The notes beneath the pieces were generated by a model. It saw only the letters and a list, made by a program, of their open reading frames with translations, did no database searches and was not told where the DNA came from. The position numbers and the translations under genes are program-made. Shown one piece after another: positions 16,801 to 27,718 of a DNA stretch of 64,000 nt. How positions within the stretch are numbered: the stretch's first letter is position 1; each line of letters begins with the position of its first letter. The stretch covers positions 124,001 to 188,000 of the forward strand of contig NZ_PJIQ01000008.1 of NCBI RefSeq assembly GCF_002929745.1, read 5' to 3'. The DNA comes from Arthrobacter sp. B1805. Its GTDB lineage: Bacteria > Actinomycetota > Actinomycetes > Actinomycetales > Micrococcaceae.

Positions 16801-16806
16801 TAGAAT
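16801..16806 (+). promoter_or_regulatory. Putative -10 (TAGAAT) of a leaderless promoter, nagA
   Basis: TAGAAT followed by 6 bases and the nagA ATG at 16813. No Shine-Dalgarno fits in between. Confidence 0.45.
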
Positions 16807-16812
16807 CGGACC

Positions 16813-18021
16813 ATGGCCCTCGCGAGCAGCACGCCCACTGCACTGTCCGGACGACTGGTGACCGAATCAGGGATCATCGACGACGGCGTCCTCCGTTGGG
16901 ACGGCACCCGCGTGGTCGAGGCCGGGCCCTCCGCCGGCGCTCCGGGCGGCCGGCAGCTACCCGAGGGATACCTCATTCTTCCGGGGCTCATCGACCTCCA
17001 CTGCCACGGCGGAGGGGGCGGCGACTTCACCTCCGGTTCGGGTGACGACGTCGAACTGGCCGCCCGGCACCTGCACCGCGCCGGGTCGACGACCGTCCTC
17101 GCCAGTACCTGCGCCGCGCCCCTGGAGGAACTGGAAGCGGCTTTCGAGAGGCTCGCGACGGCGGCCGAAGCCGGGCTGGTCGCCGGAATCCACGCCGAGG
17201 GTCCTTTCCTCTCCAAGGAACGCAACGGGGCGCACGACACGGCGTTCCTCCTGCTGCCCACGCAGGAGGATGTAGCCCGCCTGGTCGCCGCCGGCCGGGG
17301 TCACCTCGCCTCGATGACCTACGCGCCTGAGCTGCCCGGCAGCGACGTTCTCGTCTACGAACTGGTCATGCACGGTGTCATCCCCTCGATCGGGCACACC
17401 GACAGTTCGACCGAAGAGACGACCGCTGCGCTCGACCTCATCAACGAGGAGCTCGCATCGACGGGTTTTGCGGGTTTCAGCGGCCGTCCTACGGCCACGC
17501 ACCTCTTCAACGCGATGCCCGCCATCCACCACCGCTCCCCCGGGCCGGTGCCTCTGCTGCTGCAGCGCGCACGTGCCGGAGAGATCGCCGTCGAGCTCAT
17601 CGCGGACAACGTGCATTTGCATCCCGAGACGGTGCGCATGGCCTTCACGATCGCCGGGTCCGAGAACATCTGCCTGGTGAGCGACTCGACTGCTGCGGCA
17701 GGCTGTACCTCAGGCGTTTTCCGCCTGGGACGGAGCGAGGTAGCCGTCGTCGACGGCTCAGCGGTGCTCACGGCTACCGGTGCCCTTGCCGGAGGAGCAG
17801 GCAGCCTGCTCGACGTCGTGCGCTGCACCGTGGAGGCAGGAGTCGGCATCGTCGATGCGGTCCGGTCCGCGACCGCCGTTCCGGCCTCCGTGCTGGGACT
17901 GGCCGACGAACTCGGGGCGTTGCGGAGCGGGTTGCGGGCCGATGCCGTCGTCGTGACCCCGGACCTCGAGCTGGCGGGCGTCCTGCGCGGCGGTGTGTGG
18001 ATCAGGCCGCTGGAGGACTAG
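16813..18021 (+). CDS. nagA: N-acetylglucosamine-6-phosphate deacetylase
   Basis: 402 aa amidohydrolase that converts GlcNAc-6-P to GlcN-6-P plus acetate in amino sugar catabolism and cell-wall recycling. Motifs in order: GLIDLHCHGGGGGDF (metal-binding loop, about residues 57-71), GIHAEGPFL, PSIGHTD and THLFNAM (metal-ligand His residues) and LVSDSTAAAG (catalytic Asp). Length is usual for the family. No nagB is next to it. A TAGAAT hexamer 6 bases before the ATG suggests a leaderless transcript starting 44 bases after nucS. Confidence 0.93.
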   Translation: MALASSTPTALSGRLVTESGIIDDGVLRWDGTRVVEAGPSAGAPGGRQLPEGYLILPGLIDLHCHGGGGGDFTSGSGDDVELAARHLHRAGSTTVLASTCAAPLEELEAAFERLATAAEAGLVAGIHAEGPFLSKERNGAHDTAFLLLPTQEDVARLVAAGRGHLASMTYAPELPGSDVLVYELVMHGVIPSIGHTDSSTEETTAALDLINEELASTGFAGFSGRPTATHLFNAMPAIHHRSPGPVPLLLQRARAGEIAVELIADNVHLHPETVRMAFTIAGSENICLVSDSTAAAGCTSGVFRLGRSEVAVVDGSAVLTATGALAGGAGSLLDVVRCTVEAGVGIVDAVRSATAVPASVLGLADELGALRSGLRADAVVVTPDLELAGVLRGGVWIRPLED

Positions 18022-18053
18022 GCCATGCGGTCGACGCTTCACCCAGCGCTCGA

Positions 18054-18485
18054 CTACCGCCAGGTTCCGACGCCGATCACCGGGCCGGCCTCGATCCAGG
18101 AGGAGAGGCCTGCGTAGACGTCGTACTTCATTGCCAGGTCGAAGGGCTCACCCTTGTAGGCCAGCTGGACGATGATGGCCCCCGGCTGGATCCGCACGCG
18201 TTCCGCATCCGTCGGTGCACGCCACCCCTCGACTTCGAGGGAGCTGCGCAGGAAGCGGAACTTGGGGATGGGACTGAGCGAAAGAAGACTGAGCCACTCG
18301 AGGTTGTTGTCCGTATAACGACAAACCCCCACCCGCCAACCCTTGGGGGGAAGACGGATGGAGGCGTCGAAGGTGCCGAGGGCACGGTTGAGCTGGTATC
18401 GACGGAGGAGGAAGGCGCCGATCACGAGCACGAGGAGGCCGAAGACGGCCGCAAGGCAGATGAACGTCACACCCAGAGCCTCCAC
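18054..18485 (-). CDS. DUF2550 domain-containing membrane protein
   Basis: 143 aa. One N-terminal membrane helix (FICLAAVFGLLVLVIGAFLLRR, about residues 8-29) is followed by a soluble domain (RLPPKGWRVGVCRYTDNNLEWLSLLSL ... EGWRAPTDAERVRIQPGAIIVQL). The family is actinobacterial and sits directly after atpC, as here (10-base gap) and in mycobacteria. That position suggests co-expression with ATP synthase, but its function is unknown. It is convergent with nagA. Confidence 0.88.
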   Translation of the reverse strand: MEALGVTFICLAAVFGLLVLVIGAFLLRRYQLNRALGTFDASIRLPPKGWRVGVCRYTDNNLEWLSLLSLSPIPKFRFLRSSLEVEGWRAPTDAERVRIQPGAIIVQLAYKGEPFDLAMKYDVYAGLSSWIEAGPVIGVGTWR

Positions 18486-18495
18486 GCCGGAAACC

Positions 18496-18789
18496 CTAGC
18501 GGGATTCCGATGTCACCGAACCGCCGACCTTGGCGTTGTCCGCCACGATCACCACGCGGTTGGAGTCGACCGAGAAGAAGCCTCCGTCCACACCGACCAC
18601 CAGGCGCTCACCATGAACAGGCTCCACCGAGAGTTCGCCTGCTTCGAGGATCGCCAGGATGGGCGAGTGACCGGGAAGAATCCCGATCTGCCCGTTGGCA
18701 GTGCGTGCGTTGACCATGCGCGCCGCGCCCGACCACACGAAGTGGTCGGCCGCGACGATTTCGACCTCGAGTTCGCCGTTCGATGCCAT
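18496..18789 (-). CDS. atpC: ATP synthase F1 subunit epsilon (short form)
   Basis: 97 aa beta-sandwich subunit of the F1 central stalk. It begins LEVEIVAADHFVWSGAARMVNARTANGQIGILPGHSPILA and ends after VVIVADNAK plus a short Ser-rich tail. The ATG at 18789 has GGAAAG upstream and lies 5 bases after the atpD stop. An in-frame GTG/ATG extension to 18828 lies inside atpD and is unlikely. Most epsilon subunits are about 130-140 aa; here the C-terminal two-helix domain that can inhibit rotation is absent, with a natural TAG stop and no frameshift visible. Confidence 0.93.
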   Translation of the reverse strand: MASNGELEVEIVAADHFVWSGAARMVNARTANGQIGILPGHSPILAILEAGELSVEPVHGERLVVGVDGGFFSVDSNRVVIVADNAKVGGSVTSESR

Positions 18790-18794
18790 CGGCG

Positions 18795-20291
<1,497 letters not shown>

Positions 20292-20343
20292 CTAAGTCTA
20301 GCTGTGCACCCGACGCCCCCGAAGGGTCCGGGCGGGAAGGACG

Positions 20344-21237
20344 TCAGGACGCGCTCAGCGCATCCGCGCCGGCCACGATCTCCGAGAGCTCCTGGGTGAT
20401 CTCGGCCTGACGGGCGGTGTTACGCAGGCGGGTGTACTTCTTGATGAGTTCCGTCGCGTTGTCTCCGGCGGACTTCATGGCGCGCTGCCGTGCGGCAAGT
20501 TCACTCGCGGCTGCCTGGAGCATCGCCGCGAAGATCCGCGATTCGATGTACCTCGGCAGGAGTGCGTCCAGGACCTGCTCGGGCTCCGGCTCGTACTCGT
20601 ACAGGGGCAGCAGATCGCCATCCTGCGGGACCTGCTCGTCCACGACCTCGAGCGGGAGCAGTCGCATGACCGACGGCTCCTGCACGACCATGGAGCGGAA
20701 CTTCGTGTACACCACGTGGATCTCGTCCACGCCGCCGTCCTCGTAGTCCTTGAGGAAGGTCGACAGGAGCGCCTCACCGACCTCGCGGGCGGTGCTGAAC
20801 TCGGGAGCGTCGGTAGCGCCGGTCCAGACCTGCTCGTAGCTACGCCCGCGGAAGTCGAAGTAGGACTGCGCCTTGCGGCCGATCAGGTAGGCCTGGATCT
20901 CCTTACCTTCGGATCGCAGCGTCTCGAAGAGACCCTCCGCCTGCTTCAGCGCACTGGCGGAGTACGACCCTGCAAGGCCGCGGTCCGAGGCCAGCACCAG
21001 CACGGCGGCACGTCGCACCTCACCGTGTTCGGTGGTCAGCGGGTGGTCGATTTCCGACTGCGACGAAACGGCCGACACGGCGCGGGTGATCGCATTGGCG
21101 TACGGCAGAGCTGCCGCGACACGCGTGCGTGCCTTGCCGATGCGAGAAGTCGCGATCAGCTCCATCGCCTTGAAGATCTTCCGCGTCGACGTCGTCGACG
21201 CGATCTTCTGGCGGTAGACCCGGATCTGGGCTCCCAT
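20344..21237 (-). CDS. atpG: ATP synthase F1 subunit gamma
   Basis: 297 aa rotor subunit. The N-terminal helix [33 protein letters not shown] and the C-terminal helix [35 protein letters not shown] form the coiled coil that turns inside the alpha3beta3 head. The central Rossmann-like part contains [14 protein letters not shown]. The ATG at 21237 is followed by a normal family N-terminus. It is preceded, 55 bases upstream of the start, by a strong hairpin after the atpA stop. Confidence 0.96.
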   Translation of the reverse strand: MGAQIRVYRQKIASTTSTRKIFKAMELIATSRIGKARTRVAAALPYANAITRAVSAVSSQSEIDHPLTTEHGEVRRAAVLVLASDRGLAGSYSASALKQAEGLFETLRSEGKEIQAYLIGRKAQSYFDFRGRSYEQVWTGATDAPEFSTAREVGEALLSTFLKDYEDGGVDEIHVVYTKFRSMVVQEPSVMRLLPLEVVDEQVPQDGDLLPLYEYEPEPEQVLDALLPRYIESRIFAAMLQAAASELAARQRAMKSAGDNATELIKKYTRLRNTARQAEITQELSEIVAGADALSAS

Positions 21238-21291
21238 TCTTGTCCTTTCCTCCGCTCCCGCTCTGGGAAGCGATCAGGCCAGGGTCCTGCG

Positions 21292-21319
21292 GGCCGGGAG
21301 GGGGATTCCCCTCCCGGCC
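21292..21319 (-). promoter_or_regulatory. Strong intercistronic hairpin between atpA and atpG
   Basis: Perfect 12-base inverted repeat: GGCCGGGAGGGG (21292-21303), loop GATT, CCCCTCCCGGCC (21308-21319). Further imperfect pairing extends outward to about 21283-21328. It starts about 10 bases after the atpA stop in the direction of transcription. No T-run follows on the minus strand, so it is more likely an mRNA-stability or partial attenuation element than a full terminator inside the operon. Confidence 0.8.
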
Positions 21320-21328
21320 GCGGGTCCT

Positions 21329-22963
21329 CTAGCGCTTCTGCCTGACGATCTTTTCCTGCTCGACCGAATCGGCGTCGATTGCTTCGTGCTCCTCGTGGCC
21401 CGGGCCGAAGCCGTTCGCGCCGGCACCGAAGAAGCCCTGCTTGAAGCCCGTGATCTGGGTCTTCAGCTCATCGACCGTCGAGTCCTCGAGCTTGCCCGTC
21501 TGGGCGAGGGTGTTGAGGATCTGCGACTTGTGGCCGAGGTGCTCCAGGAACTCCGTCTCGAAGCGGTTGATGTCTTCGACAGGAACGTCGTCGAGGTAAC
21601 CGTTCGTTCCGGCCCAGATGGAGACGACCTGCTGCTCGACCGGCATCGGCGAGTACTGGCCCTGCTTCAGCAGTTCCATCAGGCGCGCACCACGCGTCAG
21701 CTGCTGGCGCGACGCGGCGTCGAGGTCGGAGGCGAACATCGCGAAGGCCTGCATGTCGCGGTACTGCGCGAGATCCAGCTTCAACGTGCCCGACACCTTC
21801 TTCATCGACTTCACCTGGGCGGCACCACCGACACGGGACACCGACACGCCGACGTCCACGGCGGGACGCTGGTTAGCGTTGAAGAGGTCCGACTGCAGGA
21901 AGATCTGGCCGTCGGTGATGGAAATGACGTTGGTCGGGATGTATGCCGACACGTCGTTGGCCTTGGTCTCGATGAGCGGAAGACCGGTCATCGAGCCGGC
22001 TCCGAGATCGTCGGAGAGCTTGGCACAACGCTCCAGCAGGCGGGAGTGCAGGTAGAACACGTCGCCCGGGTAGGCTTCGCGGCCCGGCGGGCGGCGGAGC
22101 AGCAGGGATACGGCGCGGTAGGCCTCTGCCTGCTTCGACAGGTCGTCGAACACGATGAGGACGTGCTTGCCGCCGTACATCCAGTGCTGCCCGATGGCGG
22201 AACCGGCGTAAGGGGCGAGGTACTTGAAGCCCGCGGGATCGGAGGCCGGGGACGCGACGATCGTTGTGTACTCGAGCGCGCCCTTGTCCTCGAGGGTCTG
22301 GCGGACGGCAGCGATCGTCGATGCCTTCTGGCCGATCGCGACGTAGATGCAGCGCACCTGCTTCGTGACGTCGCCCGAAGCCCAGTTGGCCTTCTGGTTG
22401 ATGATCGTGTCCACCGCGATGGCGGTCTTGCCGGTCTGGCGGTCGCCGATGATGAGCTGGCGCTGGCCGCGCCCGATCGGGATCATCGCGTCGATCGCCT
22501 TCAGGCCGGTCTGCATCGGCTCGTGCACCGACTTGCGCTGCGTGACACCGGGAGCCTGTGTCTCGAGGGCACGGCGTCCCTCGGACACGATCTCGCCGAG
22601 GTCGTCGATGGGCTGACCCAGGGGGTCGACCACGCGGCCGAGGAAGGCGTCGCCGACGGGAACCGAGAGGATCTCGCCGGTGCGGTGTACTTCCTGGCCT
22701 TCTTCGATTCCGTTGTAGTCACCGAGGACGACGACACCGATTTCACGGGTGTCGAGGTTCTGGGCGAGTCCGAGCGTGCCGTCCTCGAATCGCAGCAGCT
22801 CATTGGCCATGACGGAGGGAAGACCCTCGACACGGGCAATGCCGTCGCTGGCGGTGGTCACGCGGCCGACTTCGACGCGCTCCGCGTTTCCGGGCTCGTA
22901 GGACGCCGCAAAGTCGTTCAACGCACTACGGACGTCTTCGGCGTTGATGGTCAATTCGGCCAT
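21329..22963 (-). CDS. atpA: ATP synthase F1 subunit alpha
   Basis: 544 aa non-catalytic nucleotide-binding subunit. Walker A is GDRQTGKTA and Walker B is [17 protein letters not shown]. Conserved QRP-type features include [17 protein letters not shown] and the arginine finger region [10 protein letters not shown] (SxxRxGG). The C-terminus carries a 35-residue Gly/Glu/Asp-rich tail ending VRQKR, longer than in E. coli but usual for Actinobacteria. It lies between atpH (98-base gap) and atpG. Confidence 0.97.
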   Translation of the reverse strand: MAELTINAEDVRSALNDFAASYEPGNAERVEVGRVTTASDGIARVEGLPSVMANELLRFEDGTLGLAQNLDTREIGVVVLGDYNGIEEGQEVHRTGEILSVPVGDAFLGRVVDPLGQPIDDLGEIVSEGRRALETQAPGVTQRKSVHEPMQTGLKAIDAMIPIGRGQRQLIIGDRQTGKTAIAVDTIINQKANWASGDVTKQVRCIYVAIGQKASTIAAVRQTLEDKGALEYTTIVASPASDPAGFKYLAPYAGSAIGQHWMYGGKHVLIVFDDLSKQAEAYRAVSLLLRRPPGREAYPGDVFYLHSRLLERCAKLSDDLGAGSMTGLPLIETKANDVSAYIPTNVISITDGQIFLQSDLFNANQRPAVDVGVSVSRVGGAAQVKSMKKVSGTLKLDLAQYRDMQAFAMFASDLDAASRQQLTRGARLMELLKQGQYSPMPVEQQVVSIWAGTNGYLDDVPVEDINRFETEFLEHLGHKSQILNTLAQTGKLEDSTVDELKTQITGFKQGFFGAGANGFGPGHEEHEAIDADSVEQEKIVRQKR

Positions 22964-23061
22964 CTCAGTCCCTGCTCTCCTGTGTTGTGATCACCATGGA
23001 ATGCGTGGCGACCGGTGTGTAATTCAGTGGTTGTGACTGGGAGGTCACGGGCACGGGTGCC

Positions 23062-23873
23062 CTATCCCGCCAGCTTGCGGCGGAGATCGGACAAGCGCGT
23101 GATGACGGTGGAGTCGACCATTTCGTCTCCGACGCTGACACGGACTCCGCCGATGAGTGAGGGATCAACAGTGACGTTGACCTTGAGTTCGCGCCCGTAC
23201 ATGGAGTTCAGTCCCGACACGAGCCGTTCGTACTGGCTTGCCGACAGCGGACGGGTGACGCTGACGTTGGCAATCCAGCGTTGCTGGCGCGCGGCGACCA
23301 GTTCCAGGAACCGTTCGACGAGGGCCGCAGGCTTGAGTCCGCGTGGCGAACGCACGGCCTGCGTGATCAGCAGACGAGCTGCCGGTCCGGCCTGCGGCAC
23401 GAGCTTCAGGCCGAGTTCGACCTTCGCGTCGGCGCCGGCCTGCGCGTCGGATAGGGCCCTCTGCAGGGCATGGTTCGAGGCGACCACCTGGATGAAGGAG
23501 TACAACTCGTTCTCGAGCTGTTCCAAGCCCTCCACACCGCTGCCCTGCTCCGCAACCGAGATGACCACGGTCGCCGCGAGGGTCTCCAGGGCATCGCCGA
23601 TGTCGCGTGCGTTGGCCCAGCGCTCGTTGACGAGATCCCTGACCACGCCGGCCGCCTCCGGGGAGACACGACCGGCGATAAGCTGATCCACCAGCACGGC
23701 CTTGTCCTTGCCGGTCCTGGAGGGGTCGGTCAGCGCACGCCGGAGCCCGGCATTGCTGTCCAGGATCGCCAGGACGCCGAACAGGTCCTCGGCGAGCGCC
23801 AGGGTCGCTCCGGGCAGTCGGGACTCCAGTCCTTCACGGACTGTTGCCAGGGAGACGCTCGATACTCCTGCCA

Positions 23874-23874
<1 letters not shown>
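23062..23874 (-). CDS. atpH: ATP synthase F1 subunit delta
   Basis: 270 aa peripheral-stalk subunit, longer than the ~180-aa E. coli form but typical of Actinobacteria. N-terminal helices (ATVREGLESRLPGATLALAEDLFGVLAILDSNAGLRRALTDPSRTGKDKAVLVD) and the conserved C-terminal part (VTVDPSLIGGVRVSVGDEMVDSTVITRL) are recognisable. It overlaps atpF by 1 base (TAATG), implying coupled translation. It is not fused to b, unlike the mycobacterial b-delta protein. Confidence 0.95.
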
Positions 23875-24431
<557 letters not shown>

Positions 24432-24478
24432 TCACCCGTCTTTCTTCAACTGGTCTTCGGTCGATCAGGACGGCGGTA

Positions 24479-24694
24479 TCAGGCGCCGATGACGAAGGCG
24501 AAGACGAGGCCCAGGATGGCGAGGGCTTCGGTGAGCGCGAGGCCCAGGAAGGCGATCGGCTGGAGGACACGCTGTGCCTCAGGCTGGCGAGCTACGCCAT
24601 TGATGTAGGCCGCGAAGACGAGACCCACACCGATACCACCGCCGATTGCGGAGAGACCGTATCCAACGAGGTTGAGGCTACCCTGTACTTCCAT
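24479..24694 (-). CDS. atpE: ATP synthase Fo subunit c
   Basis: 71 aa two-helix hairpin of the rotor ring. The Gly-rich first helix ([20 protein letters not shown]), the polar loop ARQPEAQ and the second helix carrying the proton-binding Glu56 in [10 protein letters not shown] are all present. A carboxylate with no Gln/Thr sodium-site pattern points to H+ coupling (inference). It lies between atpB and atpF with short gaps. Confidence 0.97.
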   Translation of the reverse strand: MEVQGSLNLVGYGLSAIGGGIGVGLVFAAYINGVARQPEAQRVLQPIAFLGLALTEALAILGLVFAFVIGA

Positions 24695-24769
24695 TGTGTT
24701 CCTTTCAAGATGCCGCCTTGATGCGACAGGTTGTTTGGGATCATCCCCGACGGGGAAGACTTGTGTGAA

Positions 24770-25591
24770 TCAGTGGGCGTCGGCGTGCAGAGCGCCTTCG
24801 ATGTAGATCGCAGCGAGCAGCGTGAAGACGTAGGCCTGCAGGATCATGATCAGGGCCTCCAGCATGTACATCGCGACCGCACCGACGAGGACCAGGACGC
24901 TCGTACCCTGCAGCAGGATGTTGCCCGTGGAGACCATGTACTCGATCGCGGAACCGGCGAGGGTCACGATGAGGTGCCCTGCGAGCATCGTCGCGAAGAG
25001 TCGGAGCGAGTGCGTCACCGGCCGGACGATGAAGTTCGAGATGATCTCGATCGGCACCACGATGGGGAGGATGTACCAGGGAACACCCGACGGTACGACT
25101 GCGAGCTTGAAGTAACGCAGGCCGTGCTTCTTGATGCCGATGCCCACCCAGAGGAGGTAGAAGATCGCCGCGATCGCGTAGGCGCTGCCGGGGTGCGAGA
25201 AGCTGGGCAGCTGCAGGAACGGGATGGCACCGAAGATGTTGTTCACGAGGACGAAGAAGAATGCGGTGAAGAGCCACGGCACGTACTTCAGGAAGTCCTT
25301 ACCCCCGATGATGTCCTTGCCGATCGAGTTCCGCACGAATCCGTAGGCGGACTCCCCCAGGAACTGCACTTTGCCCGGAACCAGCTGGCTGCGGCGGGAG
25401 GCGATCAGGAAGAAGGTCGCGATGAGGACCACCGACAGGATCACCATGAGCATCTGCTTGCCGAAGCCGGGATCGAACCAGACTCCGTAGGCATCGCCCC
25501 AGGGAAGGATGTCCCGATAGTGGGTGTCCTCGATTGTCGGGGCTACGAATCCCTCTTCGGTAGTTGCGGCCGGGAGCGCAAGCGCGATCAA
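24770..25591 (-). CDS. atpB: ATP synthase Fo subunit a
   Basis: 273 aa membrane stator forming the proton half-channels. There are about six hydrophobic segments. The essential Arg lies in THSLRLFATMLAGHL in the fifth segment region, and VFTLLAAIYIEGAL closes the protein. The N-terminus (LALPAATTEEGFVAPTIEDTHYRDILPWG) is extracytoplasmic and typical of Actinobacteria. First of the core atp genes after the AtpZ/AtpI-like pair. Confidence 0.96.
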   Translation of the reverse strand: MIALALPAATTEEGFVAPTIEDTHYRDILPWGDAYGVWFDPGFGKQMLMVILSVVLIATFFLIASRRSQLVPGKVQFLGESAYGFVRNSIGKDIIGGKDFLKYVPWLFTAFFFVLVNNIFGAIPFLQLPSFSHPGSAYAIAAIFYLLWVGIGIKKHGLRYFKLAVVPSGVPWYILPIVVPIEIISNFIVRPVTHSLRLFATMLAGHLIVTLAGSAIEYMVSTGNILLQGTSVLVLVGAVAMYMLEALIMILQAYVFTLLAAIYIEGALHADAH

Positions 25592-25676
25592 CGCGTTTCC
25601 TCTCTGCAGTGTCCATCGTTGGGCAAGATCTGTTCGGCCGCAGGGTGACTGGTCCGACTCGTTAAGTTATGGGGAT

Positions 25677-25994
25677 TCACTCGGATTCAGCCTCGGCACC
25701 GGAAGTGGTCCGGGATCCGCTCGGCGAATTCGGTGTGTGGTCCCGGGTGAGGTTGTGCTTGTGGGAGAGATAGAAACCCCCAGCTGCACCTAAGAATGCT
25801 CCCGCCAGCACCAACCAGCGCGTGTCGAGGAGATTATCCAGCCCCCAGCCTATCAAACTCCACACCAGGATCCCGCCAATCATGTAGCTGAAGACGGCTA
25901 TGCCCGCGTTGTAGCCGCCGTTCGAATACCGGGCGTCATCCTGCCGGGGAGGGGTGCCCGAAGCGTCCTCGCGACGTGGCGCGGCCTCATCCAT
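25677..25994 (-). CDS. AtpZ-like small membrane protein
   Basis: 105 aa from the ATG at 25994 (AAGGA 7 bases upstream; a GTG one codon earlier is also possible). Two hydrophobic segments (AGIAVFSYMIGGILVWSLIGWGLDNLL and WLVLAGAFLGAAGGFYL, about 32-58 and 66-82) with a charged C-terminal tail. Size, the GWGLDNLLDT turn and position just before atpB fit the AtpZ/AtpI-associated family. AtpZ-AtpI has been proposed to move Mg2+/Ca2+ or help assemble the c-ring. It overlaps the upstream AtpI-like gene by 8 bases. Confidence 0.75.
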   Translation of the reverse strand: MDEAAPRREDASGTPPRQDDARYSNGGYNAGIAVFSYMIGGILVWSLIGWGLDNLLDTRWLVLAGAFLGAAGGFYLSHKHNLTRDHTPNSPSGSRTTSGAEAESE

Positions 25995-26547
25995 CACGGC
26001 GTCCTTCGGCAGGGGTCTCGGCGGGGGCGAGCGACGGAGCGGCCGACGACGTACCGGATGACAGGCCGTCCGCTACCGCCGCGGCATCGGCGTCGTCGTA
26101 GAGGGGTGTCCTGACACGGGAGAAGGCGAAGACCTCGGCGACCTGCCAGGCGATGACGGTCGCGAGCGCCCCGCTGAAGAACCAGGTGCGGTCGAGCCAC
26201 CCCGGGGTCCCGAGGAAGAACAGGACGGCCGCGAACCCGACGACCTTGATCGCATAGGTGACGGCGAACAGCCCGAGGGCACCGGAGGGGTTCGTCCGGC
26301 CCGTGTAGTGCCCGATCAGGAGGCTGATGCCGAAGAAGGCGATGACGACGACGGCCCCGAATCCGACGCTCAGTGCGGCGGCGGGGGACGTGACGAACGC
26401 GGCGACCACTGCGAGGAGCAGTGCGATTGCTCCACCCGAGGCGGCGCTCCTGGCGAGGATTCCCAGCCAGGGGGACGCCGTGGCGCCCGACGCCGTCACG
26501 CGGTTCTGGTTCTCGTTCCCGGTGGCCGGGTTCTCCGGTCGTGGCAC
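25987..26547 (-). CDS. AtpI-like membrane protein
   Basis: 186 aa from a GTG at 26547. Four hydrophobic segments lie between about residues 28 and 140 (GGAIALLLAVVAAFV, LSVGFGAVVVIAFFGISLLI, LGLFAVTYAIKVVGFAAVLFFLG, FFSGALATVIAWQVAEVFAF), with Ala/Ser-rich tails. The layout and location at the head of the atp operon match the AtpI/Rv1303-type protein. Its role in Fo assembly is inferred from E. coli/Bacillus AtpI. It overlaps the next gene by 8 bases. Confidence 0.8.
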   Translation of the reverse strand: MPRPENPATGNENQNRVTASGATASPWLGILARSAASGGAIALLLAVVAAFVTSPAAALSVGFGAVVVIAFFGISLLIGHYTGRTNPSGALGLFAVTYAIKVVGFAAVLFFLGTPGWLDRTWFFSGALATVIAWQVAEVFAFSRVRTPLYDDADAAAVADGLSSGTSSAAPSLAPAETPAEGRRDG

Positions 26548-26661
26548 GTTCTGTCCGCTCTGTCGGCTGCGCCGTCCGGCGCCCTGCTGGCCCTTTCCGA
26601 CGGCGTCGGGAGGGCTGGCGCCGGGTCGGCGGGAATGACGTCGTCGTGCCCGGCGCCTGAA

Positions 26662-26667
26662 ATTCTA
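26662..26667 (-). promoter_or_regulatory. Possible -10 (TAGAAT) for the atp operon
   Basis: TAGAAT on the minus strand, preceded by TG, about 115 bases upstream of the AtpI-like start and just after the wecA-like stop. No good -35. The atp genes could also be read through from upstream. Confidence 0.25.
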
Positions 26668-26695
26668 CAGCACCACGAACATCCGGCCCCGGCCG

Positions 26696-27718
26696 TCAGG
26701 CCCCGGCTGCTGCCCTTCGGCGGGCGAGCGCACGGAAGATCCGCGGAGAGTAGAGGTAGAGGGCGACGACGACGGCGGCGAACAGGGAGGCCGACACCGC
26801 GCGCGGCGCGGATGCAGTGGCGGCCACGAATCCGGCCGCTCCTGTCAGCGCGGAGACCACGCTGACGAGGACGGACACCTGCACATGGCTGAGCCCGGTG
26901 TCCGTGAGGCGCTGGTACACGTGCTGGCGGTGGGCGGTTGCCAGGTGCTCCCCCCGGCGGGCCCGCCTCAGGAACGTGGTGAAGGTGTCCGCGAGGTAGA
27001 TCAGTACCGGTGAGAGGAGGTACTCGAGGTAGACCCCGGCGAGCAGCCCCGTCACGGCGATCGCGGCGATGGACGCGCCCAGCAGGTAGCTCCCGACGTC
27101 ACCGAGGAAGACGAATCCCCTGCCGAGGTTCCAGGGGAGGAATCCCGCAAAGGCCGCAGCGACGACGAGCCCGGCGACCGTCAGCCACGACTGGTCGCTG
27201 AGCATCCCGGCGAAGGAGTAGAACAGGCCGACGACGACACCGTGCATGCCCGAGATCCCGTTGATGCCGTCCATGAAGTTGGCGGCGTTGATGTACGTCG
27301 CGACGGCGATCGCGCCGATCGGCACCCACCAGTAGCTGCTGTTGTCGATCGTCGTAGCGAGCACCGCGGTACCGACGGCACCCACAAGGAGTTGCGCCCC
27401 GGCACGGACGCGGACCGAGAGCCCCCGGAAGTCCTCGATCCACCCGAGCGTGGCGGCGGCCGCGACCATGCCCATGACGACCAGGATGAGCGAGCGGTCG
27501 ACGGCGACGAGTCCCGTCGCCAGCGACAGCGCAAGGGCGACGAGGATCGCCACCGCGACGGCGACCCCCATGCCCCGGATGACGGTCGTCGTGTGCGAGG
27601 AGCGGTTGTTGGGTATGTCGATGACGCCCAGCCGCTTCAGCATGGGCTTGACGACGACGGGCAACGCGAGCGACAGCCCGAGCGCGGTCAGCCCGATCAG
27701 GACGAGGAGCCAGATCAC
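26696..27718 (-). CDS. WecA/MraY-type undecaprenyl-phosphate sugar-1-phosphate transferase
   Basis: 340 aa polytopic enzyme that transfers a sugar-1-phosphate (usually HexNAc-1-P) from UDP-sugar to undecaprenyl phosphate at the inner face of the membrane. The start GTG at 27718 overlaps the upstream stop by 4 bases (GTGA). Motifs: NAANFMDGINGISG (Mg/substrate Asp region) and FLGDVGSYLLG. There are about ten membrane helices. The position before atpI is that of rfe/wecA (Rv1302) in mycobacteria. Pairing with a CapD-like epimerase suggests it initiates a lipid-linked glycan. Confidence 0.88.
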   Translation of the reverse strand: MIWLLVLIGLTALGLSLALPVVVKPMLKRLGVIDIPNNRSSHTTTVIRGMGVAVAVAILVALALSLATGLVAVDRSLILVVMGMVAAAATLGWIEDFRGLSVRVRAGAQLLVGAVGTAVLATTIDNSSYWWVPIGAIAVATYINAANFMDGINGISGMHGVVVGLFYSFAGMLSDQSWLTVAGLVVAAAFAGFLPWNLGRGFVFLGDVGSYLLGASIAAIAVTGLLAGVYLEYLLSPVLIYLADTFTTFLRRARRGEHLATAHRQHVYQRLTDTGLSHVQVSVLVSVVSALTGAAGFVAATASAPRAVSASLFAAVVVALYLYSPRIFRALARRRAAAGA

